From Rhipidocladum racemiflorum (lineage: Eukaryota; Streptophyta; Magnoliopsida; Poales; Poaceae): 64,000 nt of DNA. Below the pieces are notes generated by a model, which had not been told where the DNA came from, ran no database searches, and worked only from the letters and a program-made list of their open reading frames with translations. The stretch covers positions 9,238,001 to 9,302,000 of the forward strand of contig CM070581.1 in the NCBI GenBank assembly GCA_036346355.1, in the 5' to 3' direction. This document shows, in pieces, positions 31,360 through 41,333 of the stretch. Every line of letters begins with the position of its first letter. Position 1 is the stretch's first letter. The translations under genes were made by a program, and so were the position numbers.

Positions 31360-33576
31360 TGTAACACCCCGGCATTTAATATGCCCGAATGCTACCAAAC
31401 ATAGACTAAACAACATCTAAATACCACAATTAAACATAAATTACAGCAAAGGCGCACATGCTAAAAACCGAAATTTCGGCAGCATCTCCTTTGTTTTAAC
31501 ATGAATTGAAGCGATAGCAATAACAAGGCAGTTCATAGCAAAACATAAGGCATCTGAAACAGCAATATAAACGAATATAACATCAACATAAGACAATAAT
31601 ACTAAAGCCAACCACTCCATAAACTATGGCTAAGTAAAAAAGGATCATAAGCACACAAAAATTATTCCAAACGCCTAGTTCATGGCACTTATTATGAACT
31701 TGACTAAACAATAGTAAATGTGGCTGGACTACGTGAAGTTGTGTAGCTATTTCCCCTTCCCATATGCCGGTGTCATGGTACCTAAAAAAAATAAACAACA
31801 TAAACACAAGCGTGAGTTCATCACTCAGCAAGTATATTGCAATGGTACAAACATAAACAATTACATGGCTACAACAACTCACATCATGTATATCATCTCA
31901 TTCATGTTCACAAATCATTATCATCATCATTATGTATGCAATGCGATGCGATGCGATGCTCATATCTCCTTGGAAACTCATACCGGTATGGTTGAGTACA
32001 CACCCGTCGGTGTGCACCCTCTCCCCCTTCCATCCCGAAGATGGAGGGTGCCTACTCCTCGCCTGCTCACCGCGGTGAATGGAATCACGATGTAGGACTT
32101 ACTCATTGGCTCTCCGGAATAGTCATAACTTTCTCACCGACCTTCCCCGGACTAGTTATGACTTTCTCACCGCCCGGGCCATGTATCATGCCATGTATGC
32201 AAATATACCAACATCATGAATAACTTGTACATTAACATATGGCATCATCATGGATAACTTGTACATTAACACATGGCATCATCACATAATAAACATATTC
32301 ATCATATCAATGGCAAACATTAAAGCATGGCATGTGAACATATCATATATTCAAATTTCAATCTCAATCAATCAAACAACCCACAATCCGCTACCCATTC
32401 CAATACACTTGCCTCAACCACGGGCGACGGATTGGCGAGAAGTAGAAGGCACTCCCGGGGTCGCACCACCTGCACATAGGTACCACACACTCACAATCAT
32501 GTCCACAAAATAGTACGCAAACCCTCATCTACCCCGACATTCCCAACTACTCGCAAAACCTAAAAACAGAGGTTCTGTCCCGTCGGGACAGCAGCCTTCC
32601 AAAAGGCATAACTCGGGTTCTAAGACTCCGAATCAATTAAACGAGTACATCCTCGAGTAGCTTAGGAAATTTCCTAACTTTCTCTAGGTATAAGGAAAGA
32701 CTGATTCGGACTCTAAAGTTGTTTAATCTACAAAGTACCGTGATCTGTTCCAATCACGTCACAGATTTTAACACGCTCGGTAAAACAGCCACAACTTCAA
32801 ACGGCTGATCGGAATTTCGCGTTCTTTATACCCACTGAAAGGTATTGAAATTACCTACAACTTCTTCAAAAGGCGGCCGACCAAATTCGGACTCTAAATT
32901 GACGAAAACTCTAACACGTGGCAACTTCTAAATTTCGTCTAATCTACTCAATTCCAGCACAACCAATCTAAAAACTTGATAATCACCCTTAGAACAGTAC
33001 CTAGACCAACCCCAAGGAGTCTCATGGCCATACCTTCGCCCGACGCACGAAAACCCAATAGATCTCCTCCCGGTTCGCGCGATCTCCTTCCTCGCTCCAA
33101 TCCCGCCGGATCTCCTCGTCGCGGAGCGCTCCAATGGATGGATCTTCGAGTTGGCGAGGTGGAGATCTCCCCTAGGGGCAGCAAGGGAGGTGGAGAGGTG
33201 GTTGAGGGGTGGAGGAGCAATGGGAGCAATGGGGAGCCATGGGGAGGGGCGCACGCAAGCAAGGGAGATGGAGATGGAGTTGTGGCGGCTAGGGTATGGG
33301 GTTGGGGCGCACAAACAGCAGGGGGGCGCACAAGGGGCTGGGGTTGGCCTCCAACCAGGTCTCCTTCCCCCAAAAGGACTCAAACTCCTCCCCACCAAGG
33401 CCCACGACCCTTTCCCCTAGGCCCAAACTCCCCCGGAAAGGCCCAAACTCCCGGAAACGGCCCGGAAATGCTAATAACCTCCATACCCTATGGTTTTAAC
33501 CTTAATTCCACATCTCATAATGTTTTTGACCTCATCATGCTCAATAAATAAGGATCCGACACTCCGTGGTGTCACA
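31360..33576 (-). mobile_element. solo LTR, gypsy-type, inside the Pack-MULE
   Basis: The 2217-bp unit begins TGTAACACCCCGG and ends GGTGTCACA. The exact 5-bp TSD TTCTT lies at 31355-31359 and 33577-33581. The LTR motif with CTTGCTGAGTGATGAACTCA reads on the minus strand (about 31815-31834), which sets orientation. No coding domains or second LTR are present. ORFs in the GC-rich block near 33000-33450 are incidental. It inserted after the Pack-MULE. Confidence 0.85.
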
Positions 33577-33635
33577 TTCTTCCTCCATGGCTAGCAAATC
33601 ACAAAGCTTGGCTGGTTTGCTACCGCTACCAGGGG

Positions 33636-33823
33636 CAATATCGTCTTTACACTCGCCTGGGCCCACGATAAAACAGGTAAAATCCTGTAAAATCTCAGTA
33701 ATTGAACTGTAATGGCAAAGACACAATGTGTCACCGTTATAGCGGGTGTTAAATCGAACCAAACGACGAGGATGATAAATATGTGAAACCGACCCTTCAC
33801 GGTAGCATATAACCAATTTTCCC
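33636..33823 (-). repeat. right TIR of the Pack-MULE
   Basis: Inverted partner of 30367-30557; see that entry for shared landmarks. Confidence 0.75.
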
Positions 33824-34049
33824 CCTGTCCTCTCTCTCTCCCCTATTTCCCATGGTCCTCACCCTCACACTGATCTGGCTTCGCCGGCGTTGGCCCCACC
33901 TCACACCGGCTCCGCAGTCCGGTGCCCCCGCCACCGGCTTACGCTAGCGCCGCCCTGGCCCCCCGCTCTCTAGGCCTTACTCCTTGGCCTCATCGTGCCC
34001 GCGCAACCTGTGTTGGCTCTCGGTTCGGCGCCCTCCTACCGTGCTTGGC
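33824..34049. other. GC-rich flank interrupted by a solo LTR
   Basis: A GC-rich stretch continues at 37806 after the LTR is removed. It shows no recognisable protein in either strand. Confidence 0.3.
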
Positions 34050-37000
34050 TGTAACATCCTCGTTTTGGCTTTCTGGAGAAAAACCTAATTTAAATGAAGT
34101 AAATTCAAAAGTTGGAGTTTCATTGGTGTTTATAATAACCTGGCACCCATTCCCCTTCGAAATCGGGAATTAATTCCTCCCGGCGAATCGGGTTTTCCAG
34201 CCCGCCGACCGAAAAATTCACCCGAGTCCAAAAGTGCTCCAAAAATCTCCAAACCACTTCTAAAACGTTCCAAATATTCTGAAATGATTTTAGGAATCAT
34301 TCCCCAGATTTTTGGACATCCGTTCCTATTTTATCTCGCGCGGCTTTTGTTTAATGCCTGCGATCCATACGAATATCCAATTCCACAAAAATTATCCAAA
34401 TTCAACCAAACCACTTCCATTGAGTTCCAAATAATCCAAAATGGCTCTAGGAATTTTTCCGGAATTTTAGGCCATTTTTCCTTATTTTTCTAGGGAACTT
34501 TTCACAGATAAGCCGGAATAGCCGTGGGCCGCCACGTGGCGGTGCTACAGTAGCTTCTTCAACCTTGGGTGGCATGCACGATTGTTCTTGCCGAGGGAGT
34601 TCTAACTTCCATATGCATTTGTATTCATTCAAATCCTCTAACTCCCTCATTAAGGCACCAAATCGCTAACTACGGATCCGTTGGGATCACAACGCCTCTT
34701 TCTATCCATGGGGATAATGCACCGAGATCTCACTGGATTTTGAACGGTTACAAGGGAAACCAAATCGACCTTTATGGTGATTGCGCGGCCGTTTCTAATC
34801 CGTTTCGCGTGATTCCGCCCCTCATCTCTCCGTATAAGAGTCCCCTTTCCGGTGGTGTCACCCTCCTTTAGCCTCTCAAACCCAACCGGCCGCAAGATCA
34901 AGAAAACCGACGAACTCTTGTTGTTCTTCGCGTTCTTCGTGTTCTTGCTCATATCTCCCTCCTTGGTGGTCCAATCTCTACACCGTTTGTTTCTTTGTGT
35001 CCGTGGGATAGTGGTGCTCATTTCCCCTCAATTAATTTCAGGAATCATCGAAGTTTGGCGACGAATTTGGAGTCTTTGTCCTTTCGGCCGAACCGCCGTT
35101 CGTCGAATTTCTCCGGTCAGCCGTGAGTTAGAGTTCAATTCCTCGCAATCCTAGGGTCCCCTAGAGATGCTTTAGATTTTGCCATCATTCATTCCCGAGT
35201 TGTTTCGCAATTTGGTGCAATTTTCTAACTTTTTTGAGTTTGGGAGGCGTTGCTCTGTTTCGCTGCCTGTGGGTCGCCGCGCTTATCGCCGGCTGCGCAG
35301 TCGCCGGCCGTGGCCATCGATCGCCTGCCGCTGACTTGCCGCTTCGCCGGTGGCCGCCGCGCTTACCACGCCGCTGTTGGGCCTCAGCCGCTGGCCAGAA
35401 ATGCTGGCCGCCGCCGCTTCGTTGCCGCTGAAGCCGCCTCGGCAGCTTTCGCTTCGCTGTGTTCGCTCCGTTTCCACCGGGCCGCTCGTCATCACAAGGC
35501 CACCGGGCCGGTCTCGCTGCGTTCCCCGCCGGCTTCCCATCAAGGCGCTGCCGTAGCTTGCTGCGCGCTGCTCATAGGCCGCTCGCTGGCGCTGCCGCGC
35601 TTTCCGTCGCCGCGCCTCTGCCGCTGCGCTGCCCTGGCCGATTCACTGCGGCCGCCGTTGAGCTGCCGCTGGAATACGCGCTGCGTTAACCGCCCGCCGC
35701 TGCTGGCGCCAGTCGCTTCGCCATGCTGCGTTGCCCCTCTTTGCCGTGGTTTGCCGCCGCCTTAGCCAGCCGACGCACGGCACTCTGCCGCGCCATGGCG
35801 CTTGGCAAGCCTTGCCTCTGTTCCTGCCATGGCAAGGCCATGGGGAAGAAGGCCATGAGCCTATGACACATGGGGCCCACTGCCACATCCTCAAAGACCT
35901 AGTCAAACCAGTCAAAGCCAGTCAAAGCCACTGTTGACCAGTCAAACCCAGAAGGAATATTCGGAATATTCTGCTGCCGATTTATTCGAAATTCAAACTT
36001 CGGAAGCTCATATCTTTTCCGTCCGAACTCCGTTTGAACTCATTCAAATTTCTAAATTCATCTAAAATCAAGACCTTCCTGCCAGTACTAATTTTATAAT
36101 TTTTGGATTTTATTTATTTTCTGTTATTTATTTATTGCCTCGTTTTGCGTGTAGTCGACGATCCGCCGCTGACGCCGATTTCACCGTCGAAAGCCTTCCG
36201 AAAGTTCGACTAATCGCCATAACCAAGGCAAGTCTCCTTGATGCACCTTGCTCCTATGCTTGCGAAATGATTTAAAAATTGTTTATAAAGTTGCATGGCT
36301 ATGTTTAATGAAATATGTCAAATATAAGTCCTAGTTATACCGAAATTTTAATTCCTCCTTGACATTGATAATCATATCCATTGTAACCCTAGAACCTTGT
36401 TTATACCATGCCTATGTTTATATGGTATCCGTTGCTATGTAGTACGGTAGAATTGCTTAGGACCTTTTCCGACGAAAACAACCCATGGGTGGGATTATTC
36501 AAAAAGAATGTTATTAAAGGTTATTATGATGATTTTGGTCCTGTTTTCTAAAATAAAAGAAAAGTAAAATGATTTTGACTTGGGCGGCCTGGAATGTCAG
36601 GTGGAAGCGGATCAAGTCTTGATCCTTCGGTGCAAGTACCGCCCCAAGTCATATAAGGACCGACGCTTATGATTGCCATTTTAAGCATAACCGCATTCAC
36701 CACATGTCTATAATGAGTACGACTGGCTCACTAATTTGTAGAAGCCTAGTTTAGACTCGCCACTCGGTTGTTGTGTGAGAGCCGACGGAGGCATTGTTGT
36801 GGATGTTGTTTTGCTCACACGGCGCAAGAGGAGGCTTCAGATCGGGTGGAGGGAACCCTAACGGCGGTGAAACCTCGGGTGGGTCTAGCTAGGTAGATAC
36901 ATTGTAATGCGCCTTGTCAAGATATCCTGCCACACACCTAAGGAAGTGTGTTAATTGCATGGCAACAAGGGTATATCTTGTCTTGTGGGTAAAGTTGTAC

Positions 37001-37805
37001 ACCTCTGCAGAGTATAAACTATTCGAATAGCCGTGCCTACGGTCAAAGGCAAAGCGAAGAATGCTTTCATATTGGTAGACTTTGATTTTGTTTTTAAAAC
37101 CGAAAAGTGTTTTGTTTTGGGGTTCGGGAGTGGTTAGAACTCTCGAATGTTGTTTGGCGGAAAGAGCCAACCCAGGTGAATAGAACCTGTTTTGCATTTG
37201 ACGGATGGAGTCACATGATTAACCTTGATCTTTGAACAGTTGGCGGTTAGAGCCCTAATATTAGTGATGGTGGATAGAACCTCACTGCAGTATTAAATAA
37301 TTCAATTGTTAAAAAGAATTGTAAAACGATGCTTTGTGAAATATATTACTTAAGTATGATTTAATCAAATGTGGCTTTATGCAAATAAACCCTATTAAGC
37401 TTCCTTTGGAAAGCCCCTCATGATCATAATTTCCCGACTTGTCGAAAGTACTTTTGTACTCACGTGCTACACCAACATTGTAATCATCGAGATTTATCAA
37501 GATGTCGTAAGAGGAGGAGGAGTGCTTCGAGCGAGGATTGCCAGAGGACTAGTTGCGTTCTAGTCGTCCGCCTGTGGCGTTAATGTGCTCGCCGTTGCTT
37601 TCTTTTGCTTCCGCTGTTTTGTGTGTCCGGTCGTTGGACCGAGTATTGTAATAAGTGGCAATGTGGCCCATACTTGAATATTTACATTACAAGTTTCGTT
37701 TTGTTCGGCAATGAAGTATCACTGTGACTGTGTGTACTAGCTACTGATCTGGGACTAGTACGGAAATACACAGGAGATTCTGGATAGCTGATCCGGGGTC
37801 TCACA
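34050..37805 (+). mobile_element. solo LTR of a large gypsy retrotransposon, 3.76 kb
   Basis: The unit begins TGTAACATCCTCG and ends GGGGTCTCACA, with an exact TSD TTGGC at 34045-34049 and 37806-37810. It has the layout of long grass gypsy LTRs: an AAATTC/CCAAA-rich start, a GC-rich block with CCGCCGC units (35240-35870), then the segment with TCCGTTTGAACTCATTCAAA and, near 37450, GTACTTTTGTACTCACG in plus orientation. No internal domain or second LTR occurs. Reading frames in the GC block are composition artefacts. Confidence 0.9.
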
Positions 37806-38335
37806 TTGGCTCAATGTCGGTCGTCCCTCTCTGCCCGGGCTCGGCTACGCCCCCATCCATGGCCACCAGTCTCCTCTCTCTACCCACCCCACTACTGTCA
37901 TCCATCTTAAGCCTAGGATAATCCCCACCACATCTACTGTCTATCATAGTCCTTAGCTGTGAGCATTCTATGCTATTTGTATGGGCTAAGAATGGATGGG
38001 ATTACCTGGAATGTGGATGGGGAATGAAGATGGATCTGATGGTGATGTGGGGGATGATTGTGGTGAGGTTGAGGTGTTGATGGAGATGGCTGAGATCTTG
38101 TCCTTCTTCTCCTGGCCCCTTGGTTCTTGCCTTGGTCCTGGTCGTGTTCCTGGCTTCCTTTGCTCTGGCTTGGCTGCCCCTGGCCTCCGCTCTGGTCTCT
38201 TTGGTTCTGTGAGTTTTGGTTGTGTTTGTGTGGAGGGGAAATGGAATGGGGGAGCTGGGCTCTAGCTTCCTTCCCTTTTTACCTGAGCTTGACCTTATCT
38301 TTTGAGTGTGCATGATGTTTTTGAGCACTGTTATT
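37806..38335. other. GC-rich region of unknown nature
   Basis: Continuation of the sequence at 33824-34049. Opposed ORFs (37996-38265 plus, 38002-38328 minus) overlap fully and neither shows a recognisable motif. The minus frame is Thr/Arg/Lys-rich, the plus frame Gly/Leu/Trp-rich, as expected for a skewed composition rather than a protein. Confidence 0.25.
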
Positions 38336-38385
38336 GCTATGCTATAATTAGCTTCGATTTTACTAGGTTTGTATGTTTTTACCGG

Positions 38386-38607
38386 ATGATGACATCCAAT
38401 TTAGATAGAGATGCTCATTCAGTCTCGGACGGATCTGGTATCTCGGTGAGCAATATTAATCTTGTATGGGTCTGATGGCACTCTAAAATCTTTTTAAGTT
38501 TTTTTGCTTTAATTGCTTTTTGGTTATATATGAGTGTATGGATGACTAACGTTTTGCAGGGATTCACAGCTAAAGGTCATGAGAAGCTTAGTTTATTAGA
38601 CAACTGA
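38386..38607 (+). other. possible small spliced gene fragment
   Basis: ATG at 38386 opens 20 codons to a canonical donor (TCTCG|GTGAGC, 38445/38446). An acceptor TTTTGCAG at 38552-38559 leads to 15 more codons and TGA (38605-38607), in phase. An upstream acceptor (TTTACTAG before 38367) suggests the first piece could itself be internal. No protein family is recognised. It may be the tail of a captured or decayed gene. Confidence 0.25.
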
Positions 38608-39137
38608 GTATTCCTGTAAATTCCTCCTTTTGATGTAATTTGATACTCATGTACTTTGTGTTCTCTTTATATATTTGTATGACTAGTGTTCAAAAATGGA
38701 GATATAAATTATCCTTTGTTGTGTTTGGTGCTTGTATGGACGGTGATGTATGAATACATGTATGATTGTTCTCTGTGCTGAATGAGAATGAAAATTAATC
38801 CTTGCAGCATGATTTACTTATATGTGTTATTAATTTCGCTAGTAAGCCCTGTTGTGCCGTTAATCTTTAGAGTTGCTTCACTGGTCAAATTTGTGATCAC
38901 CTCGATAAAAAAATCCAAAAAAAATTCTAAAATCATTATAGCAATTTAAAAAAAATTACTTTTTTTTTATCTTGTCGAGATTTGGAACCTCAGTTCTGGT
39001 CGAAAAACGAGATTTCAGCCGGTAGGATTTTGAACCGTGAGATAACCATAGGAGATGAAGACCCTACGTGGCGTGGCGGTGTCTCAGCTTCATTTATTTA
39101 GTTTATTTTGCAGCCAGAAGTTAAAGCTTGTCTAGTA
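38608..39137. other. AT-rich intergenic stretch
   Basis: No coding or RNA feature is supported. Short inverted A/T tracts near 38905-38975 are consistent with an unidentified MITE remnant. Confidence 0.3.
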
Positions 39138-39377
39138 CTCCCTCCGTTTCTTTTTATAAGGCCTATTTGGTTTCGTTAGGACAAGGCTTTGACCAACAAT
39201 TACTCTATTACATATAATTTTTATGACACAAAATTCATATTAGCAGATTTGTATTCAAAAGTACTTATATATAATTATGATTTTGTATTGCATAAATGAT
39301 ATATTAATGAAGTAATCGTTGGTCAAAGTCTTGTCCTAATAAAACCAAATACGCCTTATAAAAAGAAACGGAGGGAG
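39138..39377. mobile_element. Stowaway-type MITE, 240 bp
   Basis: Termini CTCCCTCCGTTTCTTTTTAT and the exact inverse at the right end are flanked by the dinucleotide TA (39136-39137, 39378-39379). These are the Stowaway (Tc1/mariner) signature. The inverted repeats extend for about 60 bp, with a GACAAGGCTTTGACCAACAA-like arm on each side. Confidence 0.95.
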
Positions 39378-39387
39378 TAGCTTCTTA

Positions 39388-39619
39388 GGGCATGTACAAT
39401 AAAGCTATCTCAGCTGTCTCTTATCTTGTACATATCAGCTTTGATCTATGTGGAAGAGTAAGAAAAAAGAAGAGATGAGAGCTGGCTTTTATTTTATTTA
39501 ATAGCCAACTTTGCACGGAAGGATAGGTAGATTATTTATGCATAAGAGAGAAGAGATAGTTATTGTCAGCATCAAAAAACAATTTTTAGAGACAGTTATT
39601 GTACAAATTGTATTTGCTC
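39388..39619. mobile_element. Tourist-like MITE 1
   Basis: Left end GGGCATGTACAATAA; right end reverse-complemented GAGCAAATACAATTTG. The TSD TTA lies at 39385-39387 and 39620-39622. The 3-bp TSD and tip fit PIF/Harbinger (Tourist-like) MITEs. Confidence 0.75.
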
Positions 39620-39657
39620 TTAAATGAGGCAACTTTTTGAAAGCTATGCTCCCCTAA

Positions 39658-39932
39658 GGGCATGTCCAATGGTAGAGCCAACTACTGACTATAAGAAAGC
39701 TCCATGTCACTTATAGCTAGTTTAAAGACAAGATCTCCAATGGGTCAAGCTTATAACATATTCCAACATTAAAATGTGGTCCACATGTAATTGTCTTTTA
39801 TTTTTCTTGAAAACACTATACTGCTTTTAGTTAAGAGCCAGCCTTGCCTCTCTCATCTACTTCTCTCCCTCCACATAAGCAAAAGATGAGATTGACTCTT
39901 ATACTTCTTGACATTGCTCCATCGGGATGCTC
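39658..39932. mobile_element. Tourist-like MITE 2
   Basis: Left end GGGCATGTCCAATGG; right end reverse-complemented GAGCATCCCGATGG. The TSD TAA lies at 39655-39657 and 39933-39935. It is related to the element 39 bp upstream. Confidence 0.8.
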
Positions 39933-39935
39933 TAA

Positions 39936-40607
39936 GTAGGGCCAGAGGGCATTTTTTCTTGCCATTACAAGGGCCAGACCCCCAGAGAGCAAGTTTGTAC
40001 GAGGCTGATACACATATATAAAGCCCAGTTTCACCGTTTCGAATGCTCACAGGCTCACAGCGTTACCTCAAGATTGCAAAAGACATAGCGTTATATGAAA
40101 AGATCTACAATATATTATTTTTTTAGAAACTCATGTCGATTTAGATGGTGCAATATGTAATTTATTTATAAAAAAAACACTGCGTAATTGTTACATTAGA
40201 AATAAATATTGGAGATTATACAAGATCCACGAAAGATGCTAGCACCCTACCTCACTTGTTATTACATATACAAATTGCTTCACTGAAATTTGCCTGCCTT
40301 CTTACCGCCAAATTAGTCATCACATTAATTAAAAAAAGAGAAATTTTACGATGAATTATACTTGTAGTATAAAATATATAGTAGAAATCACATCTAGCTG
40401 ATTTGTTAAGGATGTTTCTACTACTCTACTACCAGGTGTAGTATAAGTAAACTCTAGTTAATCTGATCCATTGGATCGAAAAGAATGAACGTTCGATTCA
40501 TATTCAATTTTGTATACCGTAAAAAAGCTCAAAAAAAATTATGGCAAACAGTAGCATCCATCCAGACAATCAATCCCTTAGAATTTGATAGAACCGATTC
40601 GTCGAGA
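39936..40607. other. AT-rich stretch upstream of the Bet1-like gene
   Basis: Sequence without a gene. A short inverted-repeat block near 40345-40460 (TATACTTGTAGTATAAAATA and its counterpart TACTACCAGGTGTAGTATAA) may be another MITE remnant. Confidence 0.3.
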
Positions 40608-40615
40608 ATCGTGAT

Positions 40616-41014
40616 CAGGGTTCACCATTTCGTTTTGCCGATTTTTCGAATGAACAGTGAAATTTGATAATCGCAAAAATCGTAAAAATCGCATAAATTT
40701 AAAAACCAGATTTTTTCGAAAAAAAATTCAAAAATCGTCGAAATTCGACGATTTCGATGGAAATTCGATGATTTATCGATGGAAATTCGACAACCATGTT
40801 GAACTTTTTGTGCGGTCGACTTTTGGTAGCGATTTTCGACGATTTTTGACAAAAATCGACCGATTTACACCGATTTTCGACCGGTTTTTGACACGCAAAT
40901 TTTTTCGAATTTTCGATTTTTTTTTAATCGGACCGGTTTATCGACTGGTTTTTGATGTCGAACCCTAACAGTACGGTCGATTTTCGACGAATTTCGACGA
41001 AAAGGTGAACCCTG
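40616..41014. mobile_element. hAT-type MITE, 399 bp, upstream of Bet1-like gene
   Basis: Inverted termini CAGGGTTCACC(A/T)TTTCGT are flanked by the exact 8-bp TSD ATCGTGAT (40608-40615, 41015-41022). The interior is made of many CGACGATTT/AAATCGTCG-like units in both orientations. It ends about 320 bp before the ATG of the Bet1-like gene. Confidence 0.9.
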
Positions 41015-41333
41015 ATCGTGATCCCACGCTGTCAGCCGCCGATGAAAGTGAACACCGAAACCAACAGTCACTGACATCTGGGGTCACATGTCAGAGTCAT
41101 TTTTCAATCTTTTCCTTTTCTAGTGTCTTCCCTTCCCTCCCCGTCCCCTCCCGTTCCTCCGCGACGTCCTCTCCGGTCTCCACCCGCTGTAGCCGTCGCG
41201 CTGCGTCGCAGCGTTCGCCACCCCCTCCCCGTCACCCCGTGCGCCGCTGCCCCAAGACCCCTCGTCAATTCGATCAACGCCCGACTCAAGTCACTCGCCG
41301 ACGAGCCGAACGCCATCTGCCCTCGTACCCGTG

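Larger units (their letters stand above)
30367..33823. mobile_element. Pack-MULE carrying gene fragments, split by a solo LTR
   Basis: Terminal inverted repeats of about 190 bp lie at 30367-30557 and 33636-33823. Both tips read GGGAAAATTGGTTATATGC inwards, and both end internally near GTGGGCCC and a run reading GACGATA(C/T)TGCCCCT. No 9-bp TSD was found. The interior before the LTR insertion (30558-31354) is GC-rich and contains the 5' end of a splicing-factor gene and a second, opposite-strand fragment. No transposase is present. This structure, MULE-like TIRs around host gene pieces, defines Pack-MULEs. Without the 2217-bp LTR and one TSD copy it is about 1.2 kb. Confidence 0.75.

Noticed and set aside
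32928..33551. Overlapping 141-191-aa ORFs on both strands
   Set aside because: They lie inside the GC-rich block of a solo LTR bounded by a perfect TSD, with no known domain.
35234..35937. Long Ala/Arg/Pro-rich ORFs
   Set aside because: Located in the GC-rich block of the 3.76-kb solo LTR; composition artefact.
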